A stretch of DNA of 22,418 bases from a virus, in IMG/VR virus record IMGVR_UViG_3300023179_000552, positions 1 to 22,418 of that record; one strand, written 5' to 3'. Shown here one piece after another: positions 1 through 7,475 of this stretch. The notes under the pieces are model-generated. The model did not search any database. It was given only the letters and a program-made list of their open reading frames with translations, and was not told where the DNA came from. Position 1 is the stretch's first letter; each line of letters begins with the position of its first letter. A program made the translations under genes and the position numbers.

Positions 1-171
1 CAAGATGATTTTGAATTACTATGTTGGGACTTTGTTTCAACACCATCTAATCCAGGTTCATATATGCAATTAGTAAAAGAAGGTAAAGAAATACCAACTA
101 ATTCATATCTTAAGGTTAATTCAATTTTAACCGAAATTCTTTGTGCAAACGGAACCTGCCCAATATTTTAA
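1..171 (+). CDS. C-terminal end of a probable prohead core protease (T4 gp21-like), partial
   Basis: An open frame enters from the left edge and ends at TAA 169-171, giving the last 56 residues of a protein. The visible stretch contains CWDFVSTPSNPGSYM, which resembles the C-terminal 'D-V-(S/T)-x-P-S-x-x-G-A/S-Y' segment that I associate with T4-type prohead proteases. Such a protease would cleave scaffold and capsid proteins during head maturation. The position supports this: in T4 the order is 21 (protease), 22 (scaffold), 23 (major capsid), and the next two genes here are gp22-like and gp23-like. The catalytic residues lie outside the window, so the call rests on a short motif and on gene order. 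The gene is followed 29 bp later by a terminator. Any other late structural protein is the alternative. Confidence 0.5.
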   Translation, partial: QDDFELLCWDFVSTPSNPGSYMQLVKEGKEIPTNSYLKVNSILTEILCANGTCPIF

Positions 172-200
172 CCCCTCTTAGGATAGTATCCTTTGATCGA

Positions 201-232
201 CCCTCCCCTAAAAAGGAGGGTTTCTTATTTTT
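201..232 (+). terminator. Rho-independent terminator after the protease-like gene
   Basis: CCCTCC (201-206) pairs with GGAGGG (215-220) around an 8-base loop, CCTAAAAA. A T-rich tail (221-232, TTTCTTATTTTT) follows directly. It sits 29 bp after the stop of the upstream gene and before the scaffold gene, so the scaffold-capsid pair probably has its own promoter. Confidence 0.8.
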
Positions 233-377
233 GCGATTTTAAAGAATCTTCATATACGTATATTCGTAATATGCGGTTTTCTTATATCGCATTATCAAGA
301 AAATATTCTATTACGCTTCGACATTAGTCAACAATAAGCGTACTTCCAACAAAAATTATTTGAGGACAAAAAACAAA
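233..377 (+). promoter_or_regulatory. Leader of the scaffold-capsid transcript with several inverted repeats
   Basis: This non-coding stretch lies between the terminator and the scaffold ATG. It holds a perfect 12-bp palindrome ATATACGTATAT (252-263), a short stem ATGCG/CGCAT (271-275 with 288-292), and a 7-bp inverted repeat TACGCTT/AAGCGTA (312-318 with 336-342). A GAGG at 362-365 lies 12 bases before the ATG at 378, a rather long spacing for a Shine-Dalgarno element. A promoter is expected here because of the terminator upstream, but I cannot identify a -10 or late-promoter consensus with confidence. Confidence 0.35.
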
Positions 378-1550
378 ATGGTAAACAGAGACTTATTGAA
401 AGAAGCCATTGCCGATGCTAAAGCAGTTAAGGAAACTGCCATCGCCAATGCAAAGGCCGCTCTTGAAGAAGCTTTTACTCCGTATTTGAAAGAAAAGTTA
501 GCTGCAAAGCTTTCTGAAATGGATGAAATGGATGAAGCAGAAGAGATGACCGAAATGAAGGAAAAGGAAATGAAGGAAAATTACGAAATGGATGAAACTA
601 AAGAAATGGATGAGGCAGCCGAAATGGATGAAGCCGCTGAAATGGACGAAGCTAAAGAAATGGACGAAATGGACCTTGATGAACTTTTAAGAGAACTTGA
701 CGCTATGGATGAAGAAGATTCAGCTATGGAAGAAGGTAAAGCCGCTTACGAGTACGAAAAGGGAAAGAAAGCTGGTGAGAAAGAAGCAATGAATGAAGAA
801 GAAGATCTATTAAATGATCCTAAAGGTCCTACAGCTCACGGTAACGTAGCTGAAGCTGACGAAGAGGAAGGTTACACAGACGAAGATGCTGACGGTGTTG
901 AAGATTCAGAAGATGAAGAAATCGATATCGAAAACATGGACGAATCTGATCTTAAATCTTTCATTGAAGGAGTAATCGCCGACATGGTAGCCGCTGGTGA
1001 ATTAGAAGGTGGTCATGAAGGTATGGAAGGCGAAGAAGGTGAAGAAGAAGAAAGTGAAGAAGAAGTTGAAATCAACGAACGTAAAAAGTACGGTGGTAAC
1101 AAAGGTGATGTTCCTGCTAAAAAGCGTGGCGATAAAAAAGACACAGCTGAAGAAGAAGGAGTTGAAGATTACAAGAAAAAGCTTAAAGAAATGAAAGCAG
1201 AACTTGATGAAGCTTACAACGCATTATCTACTATTAAAACTGAATTACACGAAGTTAATTTGTTCAACGCTAAATTGCTTTACACAAACAAAATCTTCAA
1301 AGCTAAAAACTTGACTGAAAGTCAAAAAGTAAAAGTATTGGCCGCTTTTGACAAAGCCGCTAGTGTTAAAGAAGCTAAATTAGTATTTGAAACCTTATCT
1401 GAAGGTATGAAAGAAACTAAGAAAACTGTTAACGAATCAATGTTAAGAGGATCTGCTTCTAAACCTACTGGAGTTGCTGAAAAGAAACCAATTCTTGAAG
1501 TAAACGATCAATTTGCTAGATGGCAAACATTGGCCGGAATTAAAAAATAA
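378..1550 (+). CDS. Prohead scaffold (core) protein, T4 gp22-like
   Basis: This 390-residue protein is very acidic and alpha-helical, and is likely the internal scaffold around which the capsid assembles and which the prohead protease later degrades. I chose ATG 378 because it has an A-rich leader and gives MVNRDLLKEAIADAK; the in-frame TTG at 360 adds six unconvincing residues. From about residue 50 to 105 the protein repeats a short Glu-Met-Asp-Glu-Ala pattern, and further Glu-rich runs lie near residues 215-235. The C-terminal third is a predicted coiled coil containing NLTESQKVKV, which closely matches the 'DLTESQKEKV' segment I recall from T4 gp22. It is followed 31 bp later by the major capsid gene, as in T4. 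The acidic repeat is low complexity, so homology is expected mainly in the C-terminal part. Confidence 0.82.
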   Translation: MVNRDLLKEAIADAKAVKETAIANAKAALEEAFTPYLKEKLAAKLSEMDEMDEAEEMTEMKEKEMKENYEMDETKEMDEAAEMDEAAEMDEAKEMDEMDLDELLRELDAMDEEDSAMEEGKAAYEYEKGKKAGEKEAMNEEEDLLNDPKGPTAHGNVAEADEEEGYTDEDADGVEDSEDEEIDIENMDESDLKSFIEGVIADMVAAGELEGGHEGMEGEEGEEEESEEEVEINERKKYGGNKGDVPAKKRGDKKDTAEEEGVEDYKKKLKEMKAELDEAYNALSTIKTELHEVNLFNAKLLYTNKIFKAKNLTESQKVKVLAAFDKAASVKEAKLVFETLSEGMKETKKTVNESMLRGSASKPTGVAEKKPILEVNDQFARWQTLAGIKK

Positions 1551-1581
1551 CTAAAAACTTAAAAACAAACAAAACAAAAAA

Positions 1582-3300
1582 ATGTCAAACGTACAACAAT
1601 TATTAGAAAGCTCTGCTGGCTCTTGGAAGAGTTTGCAAAGCGACGCTGCTAAACTTGCTGGAAAATGGGCTAAAACTGGCTTATTGGAAGGTTTAGTTGA
1701 AGTGGACAAAAACAACATGTCCCTTTTATTAGAAAACCAAGCAAAACAATTGGTAACTGAATCAAACCAAATCTCTACTAACTCTTACTTCACTTCAGGT
1801 GGACAGGGTGAAAACTGGGCTGGTATTGCTTTACCTTTGGTTCGTAAAGTATTCGGAACCATCGTAGCTAAAGAATTCGTTTCAGTTCAACCAATGAACA
1901 TGCCTTCTGGTCTTGTGTTCTTCTTAGATTTCCAATACGGTAACACTAAGAACCCATTCCAAACTGGTGGTTCTTTGTATGGTACTCGTGACACTGCTTC
2001 TCAGTTCCCATTCTCAACTCCTAGTGCATCTGGTGGTTTATATGGTACTGGTCGTTTCACTTACTCTACTAACTTATTCTCAGCTTCTGCTCAGTCTATT
2101 GCTTCTGCTTCTTATGTTTCTTCAGCATCTTTCCAAGATGTAAACTTTGATCAGAACTTCTCAGCTTCAGTTGCTAACGGAACTATTAAAGAGATTATTT
2201 TCCCTTCAGCTAGTGTTTATATGCCTGCATTTGACCAAGAAGCTGTTCGTGGATTTATTTTAACTTCTGGTTCTATTACTGTTGCTAAGTGTTTTAACCA
2301 ATTCACTACTTACAACTACGCTACTGATACCATTAACTTCTACGTTTCTGCTTCAACAGCTGAAATTGGACAAACTACTATTCCTTTTGTTTCTTACACT
2401 AAGAATGGTTCACAAGATGGTATTAACACAGTATCGGGTAACAACGGTGGTACTGCAAACTTAAGTGGTTCAGGTCGTGGTGATTTCGAAGCTTCAGGAT
2501 CGTTCTCTATTCCTAACAGCGCTTCTCTTTCACAAATCGTTATCCCTGAGATCAACGTAAGAATGCAATCTCAAGCCATCACTGCTAAAACCAAGAAATT
2601 GAAAGCGGTATGGACTCCTGAATTTGCACAAGATTTAGCTGCTTACCAAAACATCGACGCTGAAGCTGAATTGACTAACATCATGAGCGAGTACATTTCA
2701 ATGGAAATTGATTTGGAAATCTTGGATATGTTGATCGAAGATGCTGCTGCTGCTACTGAGTACTGGTCAGCTGCTAACAACAACGTTTACAACGCTTCTA
2801 CTCAGTTGTTCTCAACTGGTGGTTCTGCTTTTTACAACACACAAGGTCAATGGTTCCAAACTTTAGGTACTAAAATCCAAAAAGTATCTAACAAGATTCA
2901 CCAGTTGACTTTACGTGGAGGTGCTAATTTCTTGGTTACTTCTCCTACAGTAGCAACTATCTTGGAATCAATCCCAGGATTCGCTTCTACTTCAAACGGT
3001 GAAGCTGATCAAATGGAATACGCTTTCGGTGTACAGAAAATCGGAACTGTAAACGGTCGTTACAAAGTTTACAAAAACCCTTACTTGACTGAAAACTTGA
3101 TCCTTATGGGTTACAGAGGTTCTCAGTTCTTGGAAACTGGTGCTGTATTCGCTCCTTACATTCCTTTAATCATGACTCCATTGGTGTACGATCCTGATAC
3201 CTTCACTCCACGTAAAGGTTTATTGACTCGTTACGCTAAGAAGATGTTACGTCCTGAATTCTACGGTAAGATTTACATCGATAGCTTAAACACTATCTAA
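1582..3300 (+). CDS. Major capsid protein, T4 gp23-like
   Basis: This 572-residue protein is the main subunit of the head shell. Several stretches match T4 gp23 as I recall it. There is an N-terminal delta region with LLLENQAKQL (gp23: IFENQEKDF), then VRKVFGTIVAKEFVSVQPMN near residues 87-105 (gp23: VRRAIPNLIAFDICGVQPMN), AKTKKLKAVW near 335, and FAQDLAAYQNIDAEAEL just after it. The end is YGKIYIDSLNTI. By analogy with gp23, which is cut after LTE at residue 65, the maturation protease may cut after Glu60 in LVTE|SNQ; this is inferred. The stretch between the VQPMN and AKTKK motifs (about residues 105-330) is rich in Ser and Ala and appears several tens of residues longer than in T4. The leader before the ATG is almost pure A/C with no Shine-Dalgarno sequence, yet the gene must be highly expressed. 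Confidence 0.93.
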   Translation: MSNVQQLLESSAGSWKSLQSDAAKLAGKWAKTGLLEGLVEVDKNNMSLLLENQAKQLVTESNQISTNSYFTSGGQGENWAGIALPLVRKVFGTIVAKEFVSVQPMNMPSGLVFFLDFQYGNTKNPFQTGGSLYGTRDTASQFPFSTPSASGGLYGTGRFTYSTNLFSASAQSIASASYVSSASFQDVNFDQNFSASVANGTIKEIIFPSASVYMPAFDQEAVRGFILTSGSITVAKCFNQFTTYNYATDTINFYVSASTAEIGQTTIPFVSYTKNGSQDGINTVSGNNGGTANLSGSGRGDFEASGSFSIPNSASLSQIVIPEINVRMQSQAITAKTKKLKAVWTPEFAQDLAAYQNIDAEAELTNIMSEYISMEIDLEILDMLIEDAAAATEYWSAANNNVYNASTQLFSTGGSAFYNTQGQWFQTLGTKIQKVSNKIHQLTLRGGANFLVTSPTVATILESIPGFASTSNGEADQMEYAFGVQKIGTVNGRYKVYKNPYLTENLILMGYRGSQFLETGAVFAPYIPLIMTPLVYDPDTFTPRKGLLTRYAKKMLRPEFYGKIYIDSLNTI

Positions 3301-3330
3301 TCTTAGTAAAGGAATAACATTTCTGTAAAG

Positions 3331-3357
3331 AAGCCCCGAGAAATCGGGGCTTTTTTT
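3331..3357 (+). terminator. Strong Rho-independent terminator after the major capsid gene
   Basis: A 9-bp perfect stem, AAGCCCCGA (3331-3339) with TCGGGGCTT (3344-3352), is closed by a GAAA tetraloop (3340-3343) and followed by a T run to 3357. It lies about 30 bp after the capsid stop and separates the capsid transcript from the accessory operon. Confidence 0.93.
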
Positions 3358-3379
3358 AACTAGTATAGGCCTGTATAAT

Positions 3380-4330
3380 ATGTATAGTAAATACAGTTAC
3401 ACTAAATTAAATTTTATGAAAGAGACTCCAAGTCAGTTACCAATTCAAAGTTTCGTTATGAACTTTCCATTCTCATTATCAACAGCAGACCCAAATAACA
3501 TTTGGATGCAAGAGTTAACAGATGAGGAATTAACAATTAACAAACCTAAGGCATACAAACAATTTATGGATTTGTATAATTTTGTTGCTGGTGGTGCTTT
3601 AGTTAATCTATTACCCTCAGAAGGTAATTTCCAAGACCAAGTTTATGTAGCTAATTTAGGTATTTATTTACCTCATATTAAAAACGAAAACCATATTATT
3701 TTATCTAATTTTACTTCTGATCCTCGTAAAGGTGAAGAATTAGTTGGAGAAAAATACTTTAATCAAATGGGTTATAAAACAGCTATTTCTCCATACAAAT
3801 GGGAAGGTGAGGCCGATTTAAAATACCTTTACGGAAACAAATATATTGGTGGTTATGGTATTCGCTCAAACATCAAAGCATATGAATGGATGGAAGAAAC
3901 ATACAATATGGACATTCTTAAAGTAGCTATGGTTGATGAATATTTGTATCACTTAGATTGTTCTATTTTTGCATTAAATCAAGACCAGACATTAGTTTGT
4001 ACTGAATTGTTTGATGAGGAAGAATTACAAATGATTGAAAAAGAAACAGAAATTATTGATATCCATGTTGATGATGCTTTGTGTGGATTAACAAATTCTG
4101 TAAGAATGGGTAACATGATTATGTGTGCCTCTAATATTTCTGAATTAAAAAAATCACATGAATATTATGAAGGTGAAAAACATAAAATTGAAACACTAGA
4201 AAAGATTTGTAGCGATGCTGGTATGGAACCCGCTATTTTCAATTTATCAGAATATATGAAATCAGGTGCTATGTTGTCTTGTATGATGATGCACTTAAAT
4301 CGAGTTGATCACAATAAAACCTTATTATAA
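3380..4330 (+). CDS. Amidinotransferase / dimethylarginine dimethylaminohydrolase-type (pentein) enzyme
   Basis: The protein (316 residues from ATG 3380, 304 from ATG 3416) looks like a guanidine-modifying enzyme of the pentein fold, a family that acts on arginine or substituted arginines through a catalytic cysteine. Numbered from 3380, the visible hallmarks are an acidic WEGEADLKYL (141-150), YGIRSN (159-164), a central YHLDCSIFAL with the likely catalytic His191 (190-199), and a C-terminal SGAMLSCMMMHLN where Cys301 is the probable nucleophile. The family is clear from this order, but the substrate is not; hydrolase and transferase are both possible. The start is uncertain: ATG 3380 lies inside a TATAATATG sequence that may be promoter, and ATG 3416 (MKETPSQLP) has a more ordinary A/T-rich leader. 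The stop overlaps the next ATG by one base, which indicates an operon with the decarboxylase. Confidence 0.75.
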   Translation: MYSKYSYTKLNFMKETPSQLPIQSFVMNFPFSLSTADPNNIWMQELTDEELTINKPKAYKQFMDLYNFVAGGALVNLLPSEGNFQDQVYVANLGIYLPHIKNENHIILSNFTSDPRKGEELVGEKYFNQMGYKTAISPYKWEGEADLKYLYGNKYIGGYGIRSNIKAYEWMEETYNMDILKVAMVDEYLYHLDCSIFALNQDQTLVCTELFDEEELQMIEKETEIIDIHVDDALCGLTNSVRMGNMIMCASNISELKKSHEYYEGEKHKIETLEKICSDAGMEPAIFNLSEYMKSGAMLSCMMMHLNRVDHNKTLL

Positions 4331-5061
4331 TGGCACAAACATTACAAGAGTGGTTAAGTACTGAAGTTAAACAACTTCAAAAGATGCCTGTAGGCGAATT
4401 ATCTAATGTATTTTTCTTTAGAGACCCAATTCGTCCTAATTACATTGATCATGAGCATTTTTACTCTCCAGCTGATGGAACTATTTTATACCAAAAGTTT
4501 ATTAAAGATCCTACTGAACCTATAGTTGAAATTAAGGGTATGAATTATACTCTTCAAGATGTTATGGGCGACGATGAATATAATAAACCTTCACTAGTTA
4601 TCGGTATATTTATGTCATTTTATGACGTTCACATTAATCGTATACCCTACGGAGGTCTGCTGTCATATAAACCACTAGACGCGATTCAATCGACAAACAA
4701 ACCAATGTTAGCGGTTGAAAAAGATATATTAAATAAAAAAATTAACCCCGCAAACATGGAGTATTTAAAGTATAACGAACGTATGTGGAATAAAATTTAT
4801 TCACCATCTTTAGATTATACTTATTACTTAATTCAAATTGCAGACGAGGATGTAAACGTAATTGCTCCATTTACTATGGATCAAAACGATGTTTTTGCTC
4901 AAAATGAAAGATTTTCTTTAATTAGATGGGGTTCACAAGTTGATTTAGTGTTACCGTTAGATGATAGATATGATTTCGAGTTATGTTTAGATGATGCTAT
5001 GCATGTTAATGCTGGCTTAGACCAACTTGTAAAAATTAACTTCAATGAATACACAACCTAA
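4330..5061 (+). CDS. Phosphatidylserine decarboxylase, short-form family
   Basis: This 243-residue protein resembles the short phosphatidylserine (or archaetidylserine) decarboxylases, which make phosphatidylethanolamine-type lipids with a self-generated pyruvoyl group. The motifs appear in family order: SPADG (46-50), KGMNYTLQDVMGDD (69-82), MSFYDVHINRIP (95-106), and NERFSLIRWGSQVDLVLP (192-209). The Asp-His-Ser set known for the family is present as Asp49, His101 and Ser202. Self-cleavage would fall between Gly201 and Ser202, leaving a 42-residue alpha chain that carries the pyruvoyl end. I see no clear membrane segment. The gene overlaps its upstream neighbour by 1 base and the PhoH-like gene by 17 bases, so all three are probably translated together. 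An active enzyme would change host membrane lipids; a degenerate homologue with another role cannot be excluded. Confidence 0.85.
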   Translation: MAQTLQEWLSTEVKQLQKMPVGELSNVFFFRDPIRPNYIDHEHFYSPADGTILYQKFIKDPTEPIVEIKGMNYTLQDVMGDDEYNKPSLVIGIFMSFYDVHINRIPYGGLLSYKPLDAIQSTNKPMLAVEKDILNKKINPANMEYLKYNERMWNKIYSPSLDYTYYLIQIADEDVNVIAPFTMDQNDVFAQNERFSLIRWGSQVDLVLPLDDRYDFELCLDDAMHVNAGLDQLVKINFNEYTT

Positions 5062-5782
5062 CCATGAAGACGAGATCTTCAAAGAAAAGCGTAAACCAAA
5101 AAATCCAATAACATTTAAATTACAATTAAACGAGGAACAAAAACAGGCTAAAGCTAAAATATTAGAAAGTACTATTACTTTACTAGCAGGAGCAGCAGGT
5201 TCAGGTAAAACATTACTTGCTTGCCAAATTGGTTTAGAACGTTTATTTATGAGAGAAGTTGAAAAGGTAATTATTACCCGACCAACTGTATCAAAAGAGG
5301 AAATTGGATTTTTACCAGGTGATTTGAGAGAAAAAATGGATCCTTGGGTTCAACCAATTTATCAAAACATGTTTTTACTCTATAATAAAGAAAAAGTAGA
5401 AAAATGTATTGCTGAAGGTCAAATTGAAATTGTTCCTGTATCATTTATGAGAGGACGTACATTTGTAAATTGTATAGTAATTGTAGACGAAGCTCAAAAC
5501 GTAACACATGAACAAATGGAAATGATTGTTACTCGTATTGGTAAAGGATCTAAAATGATTATTTGTGGTGATGATGCTCAAGTAGATTTAAAACAAAAAC
5601 GCGATTCTGGATTTAAGTTTTTATATTCGGCTGCTAAACGTATTAAAAATTTAGAAGCAATATCTTTAAAACAAAACCACAGAGACCCAATAGTAGAAGA
5701 TTTAATTAATCTATATAATGACGCATATGAAAAAGGTATGAGTTTAGGATCTTCAGGTACAAACGGAAGTTCTAAAAAATAA
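5045..5782 (+). CDS. phoH: PhoH-like P-loop ATPase
   Basis: This 245-residue protein has the full PhoH core. The Walker A motif is GAAGSGKT (49-56), followed by the PhoH signature VIITRPTVSKEEIGFLPGD (75-93), Walker B IVIVDEAQ (144-151), and ICGDDAQVDL (173-182), which carries the polar residues typical of this NTPase group. PhoH proteins are common in T4-like and other phages; a role in RNA or phosphate-stress metabolism has been proposed, but the phage function is unsettled. The start overlaps the end of the decarboxylase gene by 17 bases. The last 15 residues (SLGSSGTNGSSKK) form a flexible Gly/Ser tail that happens to resemble the composition of the giant repeat gene downstream. Confidence 0.93.
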   Translation: MNTQPNHEDEIFKEKRKPKNPITFKLQLNEEQKQAKAKILESTITLLAGAAGSGKTLLACQIGLERLFMREVEKVIITRPTVSKEEIGFLPGDLREKMDPWVQPIYQNMFLLYNKEKVEKCIAEGQIEIVPVSFMRGRTFVNCIVIVDEAQNVTHEQMEMIVTRIGKGSKMIICGDDAQVDLKQKRDSGFKFLYSAAKRIKNLEAISLKQNHRDPIVEDLINLYNDAYEKGMSLGSSGTNGSSKK

Positions 5783-5802
5783 ATTAGAACCATACTTTTT
5801 CA

Positions 5803-5810
5803 ATATTTAT
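5803..5810 (+). promoter_or_regulatory. ATATTTAT box upstream of the small virion-type gene
   Basis: The octamer ATATTTAT lies 11 bases before ATG 5822, in the 39-bp gap that separates the accessory operon from the neck genes. The same octamer precedes the giant fibre gene (9015-9022) and the glycosyltransferase (21723-21730). A promoter role is inferred from this recurrence only. The octamer also occurs by chance in coding DNA, for example near 4606. Confidence 0.3.
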
Positions 5811-5821
5811 ACGAAAAAGGC

Positions 5822-6244
5822 ATGGCAACTTTTACTTCCCAAATATTTGAAATTTTAACACTTAACGGAGACAATGTAGGTTCTTCAGTTACTCAAACTA
5901 TTAATAACATTAATTATGTAGATAATCGAATCCTTAGCATCCCTACGGGTTCGGTTACTACTATTTTTAATATGGATGCAAATCCTGGTGCAGGAACATT
6001 TGTAACCAGTAGTGTACAATATGTTAGAATAACTAATAATTCTGTCGTTGCTCCTGTTAAAATTATTATATCATCTTCTACAGAAGCAATGAGTTATTTA
6101 ATTGCTACTGGTAGTTCATATATGATGTCTACAAGTAAAATGACAGGAAGTGAAGGTGGATTCAATTTTGCAGATATAAAATCAGTAAAATTACAACCAT
6201 CAGGATCCGTAGCTAGTGTAGAATATTATATAGCAACAACCTAA
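5822..6244 (+). CDS. Small virion-type protein of unknown function
   Basis: I do not recognise this 140-residue protein. It has no cysteine and few charged residues. It is rich in Ser, Thr, Val and Ile in alternating patterns (for example SVQYVRITNNSVV), which suggests a beta-sandwich. There is no signal peptide or membrane segment. It stands between the PhoH-like gene and the probable neck genes, with only 9 bp to the next start, so a structural role such as head decoration, neck or fibre-attachment protein fits the context. The final segment, SGSVASVEYYIATT, looks like the last strand of such a domain. The start at ATG 5822 follows an AAAAAGGC leader. Confidence 0.6.
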   Translation: MATFTSQIFEILTLNGDNVGSSVTQTINNINYVDNRILSIPTGSVTTIFNMDANPGAGTFVTSSVQYVRITNNSVVAPVKIIISSSTEAMSYLIATGSSYMMSTSKMTGSEGGFNFADIKSVKLQPSGSVASVEYYIATT

Positions 6245-6253
6245 TAAAAAAAT

Positions 6254-7474
6254 ATGGCAAACATACCTATTTGGCCTGGTTCATCCTCATTTGCACAAGT
6301 ATCAGCTTCGTATGCTACTGGAGTATGGCCACCACCAACCCCATTTGGATTTTACGATAATGATCCTCAATTCCAAGCAGATGCTAATAAAGTAGCTAAC
6401 TTTTGTGCTTTACGTTTAGGTTATCCTATTGAAAACGTAGAATTACAAGATATTAACTTTTGGGCTGGGTTTGAAGAGGCAACTACTATTTACGGTAATG
6501 AACTATATGCTTTTCAAACAAGAGATAATTACTTATCTTTAGAAGGAGCACCAACATCAGTAGATGTTAATGATGATATTGTTACTCCAACCTTTTCTAC
6601 CATTGTTAGATTATCTCAACAATATGGTGAGGAAGCAGGTGTTGGTGGTAATGTACATTGGTTAAAAGGTAGATTACCTTTAATACCTGGACAACAACGT
6701 TATGATTTAGCTAAATGGGCTGAAGATGAAGGTATTGTAGGTGGTATTGAAATTAAAAACGTTTATTATCAATCACCCCCAGCAATTAGTCAATTGTATT
6801 CACCTGCTTTATTAGCAGGACAAGGTGGTTTAGGAGGTGTTCCTGCTGCTGGTTTATATGGATTTGGATATGGTGCTGCTAATTACTTAATGATGCCAAC
6901 AAGTTTTACTATACAAAACGTTCAAGCAATTGAAATGCAGAACACAGTAGCACTTTCAAATTATTCATTTAATATAGTAGATAACATAATTTCAGTATTT
7001 CCAGTACCAGGTACTGGAGCTTTTGGTGAAATAGGAGATGATGGTGGGTTAGATTATGGTATTTATTTAGTATTTGATTTTATTAAAGTACAAGATAGAA
7101 TAGACGCTGCTTTTGCTAATGGTACAAATAAAATTTCAAACACATCAAATGTACCTTATGTAAATCCTGTATACTCTAAAATAAATTCAATTGGTAGAAG
7201 TTGGATTTTTGAATATACTTTAGCTAGAGCTAAAGATGCTTTAGGATTAGTAAGAAACAAATATTCATCTATCCCTATTCCAGGAGCAGAAGTTACATTA
7301 AATGGTACTGAATTAGTAACATCAGCCGCTGCTGAAAGAGATGCTTTAATTACAAGATTAAGAGAATATTTTGATCAAACTTCACGTCAAGCATTACTTG
7401 AAAGAAGACAAGCAGAATCAGTAGCTCGTGTTGCTGAAATTAATCAGGTTCCAATGACAATTTACATAGGATAA
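6254..7474 (+). CDS. Probable neck / head-completion protein, possibly gp13-like
   Basis: This 406-residue protein has an N-terminal segment, FCALRLGYPIENVELQDINF (residues 51-70), followed by a helix (EEATTIYGNELYAFQ). It resembles the 'RLG-P-V-x-V-E-(V/L)-x-D-x-x-(I/L)' opening that I associate with neck proteins of marine T4-like phages. The middle is rich in Gly, Tyr and Ala (for example GLYGFGYGAANYLMMP). The C-terminal quarter is helical, with charged heptad-like stretches (RDALITRLREYF and ERRQAESVARVAEIN). The next two genes look gp14-like and gp15-like, so the T4 order 13-14-15 would be kept. The call relies on weak motif memory plus gene order; 'conserved virion protein' is the safe description. 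It is separated from the next ATG by one base. Confidence 0.5.
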   Translation: MANIPIWPGSSSFAQVSASYATGVWPPPTPFGFYDNDPQFQADANKVANFCALRLGYPIENVELQDINFWAGFEEATTIYGNELYAFQTRDNYLSLEGAPTSVDVNDDIVTPTFSTIVRLSQQYGEEAGVGGNVHWLKGRLPLIPGQQRYDLAKWAEDEGIVGGIEIKNVYYQSPPAISQLYSPALLAGQGGLGGVPAAGLYGFGYGAANYLMMPTSFTIQNVQAIEMQNTVALSNYSFNIVDNIISVFPVPGTGAFGEIGDDGGLDYGIYLVFDFIKVQDRIDAAFANGTNKISNTSNVPYVNPVYSKINSIGRSWIFEYTLARAKDALGLVRNKYSSIPIPGAEVTLNGTELVTSAAAERDALITRLREYFDQTSRQALLERRQAESVARVAEINQVPMTIYIG

Positions 7475-7475
7475 T

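Noticed and set aside
360-377. TTG 360 as start of the scaffold gene
   Set aside because: ATG 378 lies 18 bases downstream in frame with an A-rich leader, and gives the expected scaffold-like N-terminus.
1009-1194. Lys-rich 61-codon frame within the scaffold gene
   Set aside because: It is a frame shadow of the Glu-rich GAAGAA/GAAGTT codons of the scaffold protein.
5578-5793. Minus-strand 71-codon frame over the end of the PhoH-like gene
   Set aside because: It lies antisense to a well-supported gene, has no motif of its own, and no other gene in the window is on the minus strand.
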